NCBI RefSeq assembly: GCF_016595215.1
Contig: NZ_JAENHK010000010.1
Coordinates: 2,031,390-2,095,389, forward strand
DNA length: 64,000 nt
From: Chryseobacterium paridis
GTDB taxonomy: Bacteria; Bacteroidota; Bacteroidia; Flavobacteriales; Weeksellaceae
Reading direction: 5' to 3'
Position 1 is the first letter of the stretch; every line of letters begins with the position of its first letter. Positions 1 through 8,538 of the stretch are shown in pieces. A program made the translations under genes and the position numbers. The notes under the pieces were generated by a model. It was given only the letters and a program-made list of their open reading frames with translations, ran no database searches and was not told the DNA's origin.

Positions 1-1485
1 AACAAATATAAAGGAGGAAATCTCAAGGGAGAATATAAGATTAATGAAAAAAGCCTCGTTGGCTTCAATTACAACTATTCTTTTGGTAACCCTTTGGATC
101 AGTCTTCAAACTATACTTCTATTTTTAATGAAAAGAGGAACCTCAATCTATTTTCAGACAGTAAAACTAAAGATCACAGAAACGTTCACAATACAACCGC
201 ATTCTATGATTTAAAACTTGATACAATGGGAAGTAAATTGAGCTTGTCTGCTAATTTGCTGATCAATAATTCGGATGCCCGAAATTTTTATAATACAGTT
301 ACTGACAAAACAATTTCTACCTTTAGCAATCCTGTTAATAAATACAGAATCTATTCCGGACAGGCAGATTTAGAAAAGAACTTTGCTAAAATAAAAACCG
401 AATACGGTCTGAAATACACCACGATCAGAAACAATTCCGATTTCAATTTTTTTGATATTGAAAATGGACAATATATCGTAAACAGGGATAGAACAAACTC
501 TTTCAATTACAAGGAGCAGAATTATGCCATCTATGCATCTACCAGTTTTAAAATTAATGATAAGTGGGATGCCAAAGCAGGGCTCCGATATGAGTATACT
601 TCTTTAGAAGGAATCTCACTAAATGATAATTCTTCTGCAAAGATCAAATATGGAAAATTTTTCCCAACTGCCTATTTAAGCTATAAAGCTGACGAAAATA
701 ATACGCTCTCTTTGAACTACTCAAGAAGAATTACCCGTCCTTATTTTGGGAATCTAAATCCATTCAAAAATTATACTTCAGAATTTGAATATACTACCGG
801 TAATCCATATCTCCTTCCTTCATTCTCAGATAATTTTGAATTCGGATATGTGTTGAAAAATAATTTTAATGTCACCTTATATTACAACTATAATAAAGAT
901 GATTGGGATAGGATTCAGATGGTGCAGGACAATCTTAAATACAGTGTTGTTAAAAACTTTTATAATGAAGACCAGGCCGGAATCAATATCAGCTATAATT
1001 ACAACAAACTAAAATGGCTTGAATCCAATGTTTTTGTAAATGGATTTTACGCTAAATCCAAATCATTTCTTCCGGAAGCGATGGCCGCACCTGCAGGATT
1101 TGGTGGTAATCTCAATTTCGACAATAACTTTTTCCTGAACAAAGAAAAAACATTCACTTTCATCCTTGGTATGTGGAGCAGCATTCCCTACAGAAAAGGG
1201 AATACCTATTTTAAAGGAAATTCTTCTGTATATTCAGGGGTGAAGCTTAACCTGATGCAGAAAAATCTTATGATCACGTTGTATATGAATGATATTCTAA
1301 ACATTGATCGTAACAAAGGAACAGAATACTATCCTGATTATAATGTAGAATATTACACCAAAGGAACTTCCCGAAATATGTACCTTTCTGTAACATATAA
1401 GTTCGGAAATAATAATGTAAAAGGAACAACAAAGCAAGTCAATTTTGAGGAATCAAAAAGAGCTGGTGAAAATGGGGGGAATTAA
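1..1485 (+). CDS. Outer-membrane beta-barrel family protein, 3' part
   Basis: The frame is open from the first base of the window, so the gene starts upstream; about 494 residues are visible. The protein is rich in alternating aromatic, Asn and Lys residues, as in a TonB-receptor-like beta-barrel. It carries the stretch SRRITRPYFGNLNPF and later TTGNPYLLPS, which resemble the OMP_b-brl_3 (PF14905) family of Bacteroidota outer-membrane proteins. These usually have an N-terminal carboxypeptidase-regulatory-like domain and a plug, both outside the window. The last strand is followed by a charged tail (KQVNFEESKRAGENGGN), so the C-terminus is not the usual terminal aromatic. The substrate cannot be told. 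The TTG at 94 is internal, not the start. Confidence 0.85.
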   Translation, partial: NKYKGGNLKGEYKINEKSLVGFNYNYSFGNPLDQSSNYTSIFNEKRNLNLFSDSKTKDHRNVHNTTAFYDLKLDTMGSKLSLSANLLINNSDARNFYNTVTDKTISTFSNPVNKYRIYSGQADLEKNFAKIKTEYGLKYTTIRNNSDFNFFDIENGQYIVNRDRTNSFNYKEQNYAIYASTSFKINDKWDAKAGLRYEYTSLEGISLNDNSSAKIKYGKFFPTAYLSYKADENNTLSLNYSRRITRPYFGNLNPFKNYTSEFEYTTGNPYLLPSFSDNFEFGYVLKNNFNVTLYYNYNKDDWDRIQMVQDNLKYSVVKNFYNEDQAGINISYNYNKLKWLESNVFVNGFYAKSKSFLPEAMAAPAGFGGNLNFDNNFFLNKEKTFTFILGMWSSIPYRKGNTYFKGNSSVYSGVKLNLMQKNLMITLYMNDILNIDRNKGTEYYPDYNVEYYTKGTSRNMYLSVTYKFGNNNVKGTTKQVNFEESKRAGENGGN

Positions 1486-1511
1486 AAATTTCTTTCAACA
1501 AAACATTTATC

Positions 1512-2366
1512 CTACGCCTTTGTTGTATTCACATAGTTTTTGCGAAATTCAGTTGGATTATTTCCGGTATGCTTTTTAAAGGCCTTGCTCAAATGACTTT
1601 TATCTGTAAAACCGAATTCATAAGCAATTTCAGAAATACGCATTGTACTATGAAGAAGTTTATTTTCAACCTGTTTGAGTTTATAATCCATTATATAATC
1701 CTGAAACCCCACTCCTGTATGATGCTTGAAATACCGACCAAGATAAGCTTCTGCTATCCCAAAGGTATTACCGATATGTTCAGCTTTAAGTTTATCCGGA
1801 TCTGAAATATTCCTTTGAATGTAATTTAAGATATCAAGAGCTTTACTATCACTATTCTCATCCATCTTCTCTGGTAAAGTAAGTGAAATATTCCTCGATA
1901 CAATAACCAATAAGGTATTGATATATTGGTCAATCACTTCCTTATGAAACAAATCTTTTCTTTCATGTTCATTGATAATAAAATGCATTAACGACTGAAT
2001 GATATGCTTATCATCTTCCCGTTTTAAAATACAGCCAGATTGTTTACTCACATTTCGCAGGATCATTTCAAGTCTGTTGATCAAATCTTTCGTAGCAGTA
2101 TTGGTTTTCAAGTAAGCAGCATTGAACCGGATAAAAAAGAACTGGCTTATTGCTTTGATTTCAAAAGTATGATGATCCTGAGGAGCCAATAGAAAAAGAT
2201 GTCCTGGCTTATAATCAAATCGGTCTCCATTTATATTCTGAAATCCACTGCCTTTCATCACATAGACAAATTCAAAAAAAGTATGCGTATGAATACCTCG
2301 CGGGCACTCATCAATCATATCAGTTATTGCAAGCTCATAAGGCTCATATAGATTGTCCGTTTTCAT
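1512..2366 (-). CDS. AraC family transcriptional regulator with N-terminal cupin
   Basis: 284 residues. The N-terminal half has the cupin pattern of AraC sensors (GIHTHTFFEFVYVMKGSG, then GHLFLLAPQDHHTFEI). The C-terminal roughly 100 residues hold two helix-turn-helix units, including YLGRYFKHHTGVGFQDYI and ISEIAYEFGFTDKSHLSKAF followed by FKKHTGNNPTEFRKN. I chose the ATG at 2366 rather than the upstream TTG at 2381, because a perfect TACCTTTG box sits four bases before the ATG and the TTG would lie inside that box. It is divergent from the oxidoreductase at 2456, with only 89 bp between starts, so that gene is a plausible target. The ligand is unknown. Confidence 0.9.
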   Translation of the reverse strand: MKTDNLYEPYELAITDMIDECPRGIHTHTFFEFVYVMKGSGFQNINGDRFDYKPGHLFLLAPQDHHTFEIKAISQFFFIRFNAAYLKTNTATKDLINRLEMILRNVSKQSGCILKREDDKHIIQSLMHFIINEHERKDLFHKEVIDQYINTLLVIVSRNISLTLPEKMDENSDSKALDILNYIQRNISDPDKLKAEHIGNTFGIAEAYLGRYFKHHTGVGFQDYIMDYKLKQVENKLLHSTMRISEIAYEFGFTDKSHLSKAFKKHTGNNPTEFRKNYVNTTKA

Positions 2367-2370
2367 GGAG

Positions 2371-2378
2371 CAAAGGTA
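2371..2378 (-). promoter_or_regulatory. -7 promoter box of the AraC gene, 4 bases before ATG
   Basis: The minus strand reads TACCTTTG-CTCC-ATG. TAnnTTTG is the Bacteroidota -7 element. With only four bases to the start codon, the transcript would begin at or next to the ATG. Confidence 0.55.
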
Positions 2379-2455
2379 CAACTAATTGTAAATATTATAC
2401 ACTAAAACAAATCATACAGATGTATAATTTTGTCTATCATTAAAAAAAAGAAAAA

Positions 2456-3463
2456 ATGACTACAGAAAAAATACAGACAACTACCGCTATGGTTTTAGAA
2501 CAGATTGGAGGAAACTTTATCAAGAAAACAATTGATCTTCCTACCATAGAATCCAATCAGGTTAAAATAGAGATTTATGCCAGCGGGATCAATCCTTTAG
2601 ATACCAAAATATGGTTGGGTCAGGCAGAACATGCAAAACAACTTTTACCTGCCGTTTTAGGTATGGATCTGGCTGGAAAGGTTGTTGAAAAAGGAAATAA
2701 CGTGACAAGATTTGAGATTGGAGATGAAGTTTTCGGGCTTGCAGGTGGCGTAGGTGGCAACCAGGGGACACTTGCCCGGTTTATAGTGGTAGATGAGGAT
2801 CTCTTAGCCAAAAAACCTATTAATATGAATATGGTAGAGACTGCAGCGTTACCATTAATTTTCATTACTGCCTGGGAAGGTTTGGTAGATCGGGCGAAGG
2901 TGGATCAAAATAAAACCGTTTTTATACAGGCAGGAGCAGGAGGAGTTGGCCACATGGCTATACAAATTGCGAAAGCATTTAGAGCAACTGTATATGCAAC
3001 CGCATTTGAAAAAGATTATGATTTAATACGCAGTTATGGCGCCACCCCAATTTCTTTTGCTGAAATGGAATCAGGATCTTACATAGATACCTATACGAAT
3101 GGTAAGGGTTTTGACATTGTATTTGATACACTTGGTGGAACCTTCCTTGATGCAGCATTTAAGGCTGTTAAAATTTACACCGGGCATGTGGTAACCTCTT
3201 TAGGATGGGGAACCCACGCATTAGCCCCTCTCTCATTTAGAGGAGCAACTTATTCCGGTGTATTTACCTTACTCCCTTTAATTACTGGAAAAGGTAAAGC
3301 GCACCATGGAGATATTCTCAGTGAAGCTACCAGACTTGTTGAAAGTGGAAAACTTAATGTACGTCTTCATCCGGGAGATTACAATTTTGACAATATCGAC
3401 GAAGCTCATTCAATAGTAAGACAAGGTAAAGCAAAAGGTAAAGTGGTTGTTCATATCAAGTAA
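2456..3463 (+). CDS. Zeta-crystallin / quinone-oxidoreductase-like MDR protein
   Basis: 335 residues, the usual length of NAD(P)H-dependent medium-chain oxidoreductases of the quinone reductase group. An N-terminal GroES-like domain (INPLDTKIWLG, VLGMDLAGKVVEKG, GDEVFGLAGG) is followed by a Rossmann domain with the nucleotide-binding motif QAGAGGVGHMAIQIAKA at about residue 155-170. There is no Cys-rich structural zinc loop, which fits the zinc-free branch. It likely reduces quinones or alpha,beta-unsaturated carbonyls in the cytoplasm. It lies divergent to an AraC regulator and may be under its control. The physiological substrate is not evident. Confidence 0.88.
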   Translation: MTTEKIQTTTAMVLEQIGGNFIKKTIDLPTIESNQVKIEIYASGINPLDTKIWLGQAEHAKQLLPAVLGMDLAGKVVEKGNNVTRFEIGDEVFGLAGGVGGNQGTLARFIVVDEDLLAKKPINMNMVETAALPLIFITAWEGLVDRAKVDQNKTVFIQAGAGGVGHMAIQIAKAFRATVYATAFEKDYDLIRSYGATPISFAEMESGSYIDTYTNGKGFDIVFDTLGGTFLDAAFKAVKIYTGHVVTSLGWGTHALAPLSFRGATYSGVFTLLPLITGKGKAHHGDILSEATRLVESGKLNVRLHPGDYNFDNIDEAHSIVRQGKAKGKVVVHIK

Positions 3464-3529
3464 AGTCAAACAACGTGTTCTTTCCATATTTAATTTAATA
3501 TATTAGTTTATGAAAAGGATTACTATATA

Positions 3530-3967
3530 ATGAACTTTAAATTACAATACAGACAAGCTCAGGAAAATGATATTGATTTCTTACTCGATCTAAGGATAAG
3601 AACTATGACCGAACATTATATCAATTCTAATCTCCCTATAACAGAAGAGTCTGCATTACAAAGGGTGCTGTATCAATTTGAAAAAGCTCATATTATAATT
3701 GTAGGTGATCAACCTATTGGATTATTAAAAATAGACAGAACAGATGAAAATATAGATGTGCTGCAGCTTCAGATCAACCCAGATCAACAAGGTAGAGGAA
3801 TTGGAAAATCTATTTTGGAAGATATCATTCATGAAGCCAAAGCAGCTCAGAAAACAGTCTCTTTAAGTGTATTAAAAGTCAATAGAGCACAGAAACTTTA
3901 TACCACCTTAGGTTTTAAAATTATTGATGAAGACCAAAATTCTTTCATGATGAAATTTTCTAAATAG
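3530..3967 (+). CDS. GNAT family N-acetyltransferase
   Basis: 145 residues, a single GNAT domain. The acetyl-CoA pyrophosphate loop is seen as INPDQQGRGIGKSIL (Q/RxxGxG/A type) around residue 82-96, followed by the beta5/alpha4 segment VNRAQKLYTTLGF near the C-terminus. It transfers an acetyl group from acetyl-CoA to an unidentified amine. It lies 66 bp behind the oxidoreductase gene and may be read with it. A stem (AGTATGCTTTGCAGCATACTTTTTATTT) directly after the stop codon suggests its own terminator. Confidence 0.88.
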   Translation: MNFKLQYRQAQENDIDFLLDLRIRTMTEHYINSNLPITEESALQRVLYQFEKAHIIIVGDQPIGLLKIDRTDENIDVLQLQINPDQQGRGIGKSILEDIIHEAKAAQKTVSLSVLKVNRAQKLYTTLGFKIIDEDQNSFMMKFSK

Positions 3968-3971
3968 AAAA

Positions 3972-3999
3972 AGTATGCTTTGCAGCATACTTTTTATTT
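3972..3999 (+). terminator. Rho-independent terminator after the GNAT gene
   Basis: AAAGTATGC / GCATACTTT arms around a short TTTGCA centre, followed by TTTATTTA, immediately after the stop at 3967. Confidence 0.65.
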
Positions 4000-4033
4000 A
4001 TTAGTCGAAGATGAAAATGCATGAAAGCAATTA

Positions 4034-4609
4034 TCATTTAATGATCTGTCCTTTATAATATTTTTCCAAAAAGAAAGATAGATCCGCCCTGTATCCTATT
4101 CCTGAAGCTTCAAATTTCCAGCTTCCATTTCGTTTATACAATCTTCCAAACTCTATTCCTGTTTCTATGGAGAAATCTTCATCCAGTTCATATTTAGCTA
4201 TTTCCTGATTGCTGTTATTATCGATAATCCTTATATAAGAATTTCTTACCTGTCCAAAGTTCTGTTTTCTCCTTTCAAAATCCTCAATAGTTACAACAAA
4301 AAGAATTTCTTCTACTCTTTCATCTACTTTTTCCAGATCAATGATAATAGATTCATCATCGTCACCATCACTGTTCTTACCACTCGGATCATCTCCTGTA
4401 TGAGTCAGCGCTCCATCCGGAGAATTAAGGTTATTATAAAATACAAAATAGTCCTCACTAACCAGCTTTCTCTCTAAATCAATCATAATTGCAGAGGCAT
4501 CAAGATCAAAATCATATCCTCTCCCATCATTAGGATCCCATCCTAAACCGATGGTCATTTTCGTAAGTCCTAAATCTATTCTCTGTCCTTTCTGTAGGTT
4601 AATTGCCAT
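4034..4609 (-). CDS. TerD family protein
   Basis: 191 residues, full length for the TerD/CABP family. The N-terminus (LQKGQRIDLG, IGLGWDP) and the calcium-binding signature DFDLDASAIMID are clear, as are FYNNLNSPDGALTHTGDD and the acidic stretch GDDDESIIIDL. Relatives TerD/TerE/CABP1 bind Ca2+ and occur in tellurite-resistance and stress gene clusters. Here no terA, terB, terC or terZ lies next to it, so it is a solitary TerD; its role may be general stress rather than tellurite resistance. The start ATG at 4609 gives the conserved family N-terminus. Its 3' end faces the GNAT gene convergently. Confidence 0.93.
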   Translation of the reverse strand: MAINLQKGQRIDLGLTKMTIGLGWDPNDGRGYDFDLDASAIMIDLERKLVSEDYFVFYNNLNSPDGALTHTGDDPSGKNSDGDDDESIIIDLEKVDERVEEILFVVTIEDFERRKQNFGQVRNSYIRIIDNNSNQEIAKYELDEDFSIETGIEFGRLYKRNGSWKFEASGIGYRADLSFFLEKYYKGQIIK

Positions 4610-4723
4610 AGTAATTTCTTATATATCTAAAGATAAATTCGATTTCTGAATTATCCAAATATTTTAATAAAAAAGCCTGATCAAATTCGATCAGGCATAT
4701 ATTAACTAAAGGTAGGTCTTTTT

Positions 4724-5752
4724 CTAACTTTTAATCTCACCGTGGCTCATCCTGTTATTTCTTGCTTTTGCAAGCATAGGAATAGAAATCAATCCCATTA
4801 CAAGCATAATAACAATCTGAAGTGGTAAGGAAATAAAGGAATAAGTAAGCCCCATTTCACCTCCTAATTCCGCGCTTTTACCCATAGAGATAAACAAGGC
4901 CATAAAACCAAATTTCATTGCTAAATTAAAGGCTCCTATCCCTCCACTTGCAGGAATAATCATACCCAATGTTCCTACAACGATAATGAAAAAACCATCT
5001 GCTATTGTAAAATCTGAAGTTTCCGGAAGTGCAAAACATACAAGATAGGCTGCAAAATAATAGGATATCCATATTCCTATTGTATATATGATGAACTTGC
5101 CTTTTTGCTTTAGTTTAAAAATTGACGTAATCCCTAAAAATATCCCATCAATAAATCCAATAACTTTCCCTAAAAATGGAACAGCAATTAATTTCTTTTT
5201 AAGTGCAAAAAAAAGTATTGTCCCTATTGCAAGTATTAGAAAACCTATCAGAATCTTATTAGGATTGATATTAACTCCAGAGTTTTCATAAAAAGATAAA
5301 ATAGCTTTATACTTAAAAATCAGCGTTAATCCTAAAAACCCTAACATACAGATAAGATCTACTACTCTTTCCAAAATAATAGTTCCAAAGGATTTATCTA
5401 CAGGAACTCCTTCTACTCCATATAATGCCGTAGCTCTTGCCACTTCACCACTCCTTGGAATCGTAAGATTCATCAGGTATCCAAAAGAAATAGACCATAG
5501 TGAGTTGGAGTTTGAGATCTGATGTCCCATTGGTTCTAATAAAAGATTCCAGCGGATAGCACGGAACCAATACGCCAGCATTCCGAAAACAGAAGCAAAC
5601 AAAACCCACAGGTAATTTGCTTTAGCCAATGATTTTTGTATTACTTTAAAATCAAGCCCTCTTAAAGCGAGCCATAGAAAAAAGCCTGCAAAAGCAAGCG
5701 AAATTACGATCGTAATTATTGACTTTAAAGGATTCGTTTGTTTTTTCTCCAT
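4724..5752 (-). CDS. Flippase-like membrane protein (LPG synthase TM region family)
   Basis: 342 residues with about eight hydrophobic helices and no soluble domain. It matches the lysylphosphatidylglycerol synthase TM-region/UPF0104 family (PF03706): RAIRWNLLLEPMG after the second helix, LTIPRSGEVARATALYG, and IIPASGGIGAFNLAMKF. MprF-type proteins have this region fused to a synthase, but here the synthase half is missing. Members without it are thought to move lipid-linked substrates. It starts 3 bp after panD stops, so the two form an operon. The substrate is unknown. Confidence 0.88.
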   Translation of the reverse strand: MEKKQTNPLKSIITIVISLAFAGFFLWLALRGLDFKVIQKSLAKANYLWVLFASVFGMLAYWFRAIRWNLLLEPMGHQISNSNSLWSISFGYLMNLTIPRSGEVARATALYGVEGVPVDKSFGTIILERVVDLICMLGFLGLTLIFKYKAILSFYENSGVNINPNKILIGFLILAIGTILFFALKKKLIAVPFLGKVIGFIDGIFLGITSIFKLKQKGKFIIYTIGIWISYYFAAYLVCFALPETSDFTIADGFFIIVVGTLGMIIPASGGIGAFNLAMKFGFMALFISMGKSAELGGEMGLTYSFISLPLQIVIMLVMGLISIPMLAKARNNRMSHGEIKS

Positions 5753-5755
5753 GAA

Positions 5756-6106
5756 TTAGGTAAGAAGGTTTGTTTTTTCATCCGGGAAAACTATTTTCGG
5801 CTGGAAACTCTTTGCTTCTTCTGGAGTCATCTGTGCATAAGCGATAATGATAATGATATCATCTTTCTGAACCTTTCTTGCGGCAGGCCCATTTAAACAA
5901 ACTTCACCAGACTTTCTCTTACCTTTTATGATATACGTATCGAAACGCTCACCATTATTTACGTTAACGATATAAACTCTCTCACCTACTACCAATCCGG
6001 CAGCTTCTATAAGATCTTCATCTATCGTTATACTTCCAATATAATTAAGGTCCGAGGCTGTAACTCTTACCCTATGAATCTTTGACTTGAAAACTTCTAT
6101 TAACAT
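5756..6106 (-). CDS. panD: Aspartate 1-decarboxylase
   Basis: 116 residues. The pyruvoyl enzyme makes beta-alanine from L-aspartate for pantothenate and CoA. The self-cleavage site Gly24-Ser25 is visible in [10 protein letters not shown], and the conserved [24 protein letters not shown] with the active-site Tyr and Lys follows. Length and composition are normal. The downstream flippase-like gene starts 3 bp after its stop codon, a common Bacteroidota arrangement. A TAAATTTG box ends four bases before the ATG, so the mRNA is likely leaderless. Confidence 0.97.
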   Translation of the reverse strand: MLIEVFKSKIHRVRVTASDLNYIGSITIDEDLIEAAGLVVGERVYIVNVNNGERFDTYIIKGKRKSGEVCLNGPAARKVQKDDIIIIIAYAQMTPEEAKSFQPKIVFPDEKTNLLT

Positions 6107-6110
6107 GTTG

Positions 6111-6118
6111 CAAATTTA
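6111..6118 (-). promoter_or_regulatory. -7 promoter box of panD, 4 bases before ATG
   Basis: The minus strand reads TAAATTTG-CAAC-ATG, the same spacing as at several other genes of the window. It predicts a leaderless transcript. Confidence 0.6.
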
Positions 6119-6439
6119 TTAATAAAAATTTATAATTTGAAGTTTAAAAGTATTTTAAAAGCATCAGATACACAGGTATTTAATTTTTTTAAAATTAAAA
6201 TATTTGGATTTTACTTACTAAATCTACAATCATATCGCTAAATACATTAATACTTAATACGAATTTAGGATTTAATAAATATAGAAAATAATATTTGATT
6301 TTAGCTAAAGTCAATACACATAAGCATTTGGCATGATTTTAGTAACGGGTAACGTAGATTTTTGGTGAAAAAGTGAATTATCATATTTTGATGTTTTTTC
6401 ATCAAAATCAAAAAAATAACACAATATTTAATTAAAAAA

Positions 6440-6469
6440 TTGCACAATTAGAAAATAGTATTATATTTG
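6440..6469 (+). promoter_or_regulatory. Bacteroidota-type promoter of the HU gene
   Basis: TTG at 6440-6442 and TATATTTG at 6462-6469, separated by 19 bases. This is a full match to the -33 TTG / -7 TAnnTTTG pattern. The start codon at 6504 leaves a leader of roughly 30 bases. Confidence 0.75.
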
Positions 6470-6503
6470 CTATAATTACGAACCAACTTTAATATTAAAA
6501 ATT

Positions 6504-6794
6504 ATGAACAAGTCTGAATTAATCGACGCAATCGCAAAAGATGCAGGAATTACAAAAGTTGCAGCAAAGTCTGCTCTTGAATCTTTTATTTCTAACGTAA
6601 CAACTACTTTAAAGAAAAAAGACGGAAAAGTTTCTTTAGTAGGATTCGGTACTTTCTCAGTAGCTGAGAGAGCTGCTAGACAAGGTATCAACCCTGCAAC
6701 TAAAAAACCAATTAAAATTGCTGCTAAAAAAGTTGCTAAATTCAAAGCTGGAGCTGATCTATCTACTGCAGTTTCTGGAGCTAAGAAAAAATAA
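6504..6794 (+). CDS. HU family nucleoid DNA-binding protein
   Basis: 96 residues with the HU/IHF fold: helices MNKSELIDAIAKDAGITK, then GKVSLVGFGTFSVAERAAR and the DNA-intercalating beta-arm with NPATKKPIKI (the NPxT-type proline motif). The C-terminus is lysine-rich (VSGAKKK). It bends and compacts DNA as a dimer. It stands alone with its own strong promoter and a good terminator, as expected for a highly expressed nucleoid protein. Confidence 0.97.
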   Translation: MNKSELIDAIAKDAGITKVAAKSALESFISNVTTTLKKKDGKVSLVGFGTFSVAERAARQGINPATKKPIKIAAKKVAKFKAGADLSTAVSGAKKK

Positions 6795-6814
6795 TCATTC
6801 AGATTACAAAATTC

Positions 6815-6842
6815 AAACCTCATCTTTTGATGAGGTTTTTTT
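6815..6842 (+). terminator. Rho-independent terminator of the HU gene
   Basis: Ten-base perfect stem AAACCTCATC / GATGAGGTTT with a TTTT loop, followed by a run of T. Confidence 0.9.
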
Positions 6843-7002
6843 ATATCTATACTTTAAAAGCCGCCATTAATCCTTACAATTTCCACACTAAAGGTTCATA
6901 AGAAATAGCATAAATTATTCTAATTCATAAAACCTAATTGCAGCCAATTTAACATTCTCGTTTTTTTAACAATAAACCATTATGAGTTGATTTTATTCTT
7001 TC

Positions 7003-7644
7003 CTATGGAGCAAGACGAGATATTTTCCAATCAAGATCTTCTAATTGATAAATAAGCCTGTCATGAAGCCTATTGGGCCTGCCTTGCCAGAATTCTATTT
7101 CGTAAGGCTTTGCAATATATCCACCCCAGTTTTCAGGTCTTGGGATTTCATCGGATTCAAATTGCTTTTCCAGCTCTTTTAATTTTTCTTCCAGAAATTC
7201 TCTATTGGGAATTACCTGACTTTGTGGAGAAACCACAGCTCCAAGCTGGCTTCCTTTTGGTCTTGAATGAAAATACCCGTCGCTCAAATTACCAGCAATC
7301 TTTTCTAAATCTGCTTTTATGATGATTTGTCTTTCGAGCATAGGCCAGAAAAAATGAAGACAGGCTTTATGATTCTTTTCAATAGCCTTTCCTTTTCTAC
7401 TGTCGTAGTTGGTATAAAAAATAAATCCCTCGTGCGTATACGCCTTTAATAAGACCATTCTTGTTCTGGGGCAACCATCTTCTTCCAGTGTTGAAATTGC
7501 CATGGCATTTGCCTCAGAAATACCTGGATTCTCTGATGCTTCCAAAAACCAATCTCTAAATTGTTCAATAGGATTTTGTTTTATCTCACTTTCAATAAGT
7601 TGGGATTTCTCATACACTTTTCTCTTATCGTGAAGGTTTTCCAT
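7003..7644 (-). CDS. pdxH: Pyridoxamine 5'-phosphate oxidase
   Basis: 213 residues, normal for the FMN enzyme that oxidises PNP and PMP to PLP. Visible motifs: NAMAISTLEEDGCPRTRMVLLK, FYTNYDSRKGK, the substrate/FMN part FFWPMLERQI, SHFHSRPKGSQLGA-like segment written here as YFHSRPKGSQLGA, and the C-terminal EFWQGRPNRLHDRLIY. All fit a full-length active enzyme. It is divergent to yqgE, whose start lies only 24 bp from the pdxH start. The gene has no obvious partner in PLP synthesis here. Confidence 0.97.
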   Translation of the reverse strand: MENLHDKRKVYEKSQLIESEIKQNPIEQFRDWFLEASENPGISEANAMAISTLEEDGCPRTRMVLLKAYTHEGFIFYTNYDSRKGKAIEKNHKACLHFFWPMLERQIIIKADLEKIAGNLSDGYFHSRPKGSQLGAVVSPQSQVIPNREFLEEKLKELEKQFESDEIPRPENWGGYIAKPYEIEFWQGRPNRLHDRLIYQLEDLDWKISRLAP

Positions 7645-7668
7645 AAATATTTTTTATTAAATTTGAGT

Positions 7669-8217
7669 ATGCATTACTCATACAAAGGTAAAATATTAAT
7701 TTCCACACCTGATATTTCCGGAGATATTTTTTCCAGATCAGTAGTCCTCATCGTAGAACATAACGAAAGTGGCGCATTTGGTTTAATATTAAACAAGAAG
7801 AATAATCAGATGAGTGGCAAGTTCAAAAATTTCTTCGATTTTAAAATTGAAGTATATGACGGCGGTCCCGTAGAAAACGAAAAGATATTCTTTATTGTAA
7901 AAGGTAAGAAGGTGACAGAGATCTATACTGATATTTCTGAAGGATTTTATCTGACAGAGGATATTGAAAATATCATCAGCTCTGTTCTCAGTGGTGAACT
8001 TCTTATCGATAATGTAAAAATCTTTTCAGGATATTCTGGCTGGACAGCTAATCAATTAGATGATGAAGTACAGAGAAAAATGTGGACCGTAGTAGATATT
8101 TATAACCTGGACTACACTTTACCAAACGATCAGACATTATGGAAATCCATCATGCAGAATCTTGGAGGTGAATATTTACTTTGGGCCAATTCCCCGGAAG
8201 ACATTTCTCTAAACTAA
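7669..8217 (+). CDS. YqgE/AlgH family protein
   Basis: 182 residues from the ATG at 7669. The frame is open further upstream, but that part is antisense to pdxH and unlike the family. The conserved features are KGKILISTPDISGDIFSRSV, VLIVEHNESGAFGLILNK and YDGGPVENEKIFFI, then FSGYSGWTANQLDDE. The family is widespread and its biochemical role is unsettled; the fold is known but no catalytic site is agreed on. The short distance to pdxH on the other strand means the two share one promoter region. Confidence 0.93.
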   Translation: MHYSYKGKILISTPDISGDIFSRSVVLIVEHNESGAFGLILNKKNNQMSGKFKNFFDFKIEVYDGGPVENEKIFFIVKGKKVTEIYTDISEGFYLTEDIENIISSVLSGELLIDNVKIFSGYSGWTANQLDDEVQRKMWTVVDIYNLDYTLPNDQTLWKSIMQNLGGEYLLWANSPEDISLN

Positions 8218-8328
8218 TCCCTTATTATTCAAAACCATAGCATCAAAAAAATTAACAAATTTTAAGCATGCTTTAACCAATTTTTAACAAAGAATTCACG
8301 TTCTTTGAATAACTAAAAAGTTACTGAA

Positions 8329-8459
8329 ATGAAAGTCTTAAATCAACTTATCTTATTTTTCTTTCCGGATGTATTTTTAACTCTGAAACCTATAAAGGTG
8401 AAACGAGACAAGAAATAAATATTGTAGTAAATTTTCGAGTTTATCTCAACAAATTTTAA
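8329..8459 (+). pseudogene. Possible frameshifted small lipoprotein
   Basis: An ATG at 8329 opens MKVLNQLILFF, a lysine plus hydrophobic start of a signal peptide. The frame then runs into FPDVFLTLK and stops at 8418. One base out of frame, the same DNA reads IFLSGCIFNSETYKGE and stops at 8459. Joining the two at the T5 run near 8356-8360 gives a textbook lipobox (L-S-G-C) at the right distance from the start. So this is either a decayed roughly 43-residue lipoprotein or a single-base indel in a homopolymer. It may also be chance. Confidence 0.35.
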
Positions 8460-8488
8460 AAAATACAATTTCTGATTTATTCAGAATA

Positions 8489-8532
8489 AAACCCGGTAAA
8501 GGACTTTGGAACTTTTGTTGTTTACCGGGTTT
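8489..8532 (-). terminator. Long stem-loop between convergent genes
   Basis: Perfect 12-bp stem AAACCCGGTAAA / TTTACCGGGTTT with a 20-base loop. Read on the minus strand it is followed by TTTTATTC, so it most likely ends the transcript of the gene at 8539-9348. Confidence 0.6.
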
Positions 8533-8538
8533 GTCAAT

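Larger units (their letters stand above)
6107..6503. other. AT-rich intergenic region between panD and the HU gene
   Basis: 397 bp without an open reading frame of note. It holds the panD box at 6111-6118 (minus), the HU promoter at 6440-6469 (plus), and a perfect hairpin TTTTGATG-TTTTTT-CATCAAAA at 6386-6407, about 30 bp upstream of the HU -33 element. The hairpin is not followed by a T-run on either useful side, so it may be a protein-binding site rather than a terminator. Confidence 0.5.
8218..8538. other. Intergenic region with a broken small-lipoprotein frame
   Basis: 320 bp between two convergent genes. It holds the lipoprotein-like remnant described at 8329-8459 and the long stem at 8489-8532. 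Nothing else coding was recognised. Confidence 0.5.

Noticed and set aside
1569-1805. Plus-strand frame opposite the AraC gene
   Set aside because: Shadow of the regulator gene; no start signal or family match. The same holds for other frames antisense to real genes.
4034-4609. Tellurite-resistance operon
   Set aside because: A lone terD; no terB, terC, terZ or terA nearby.
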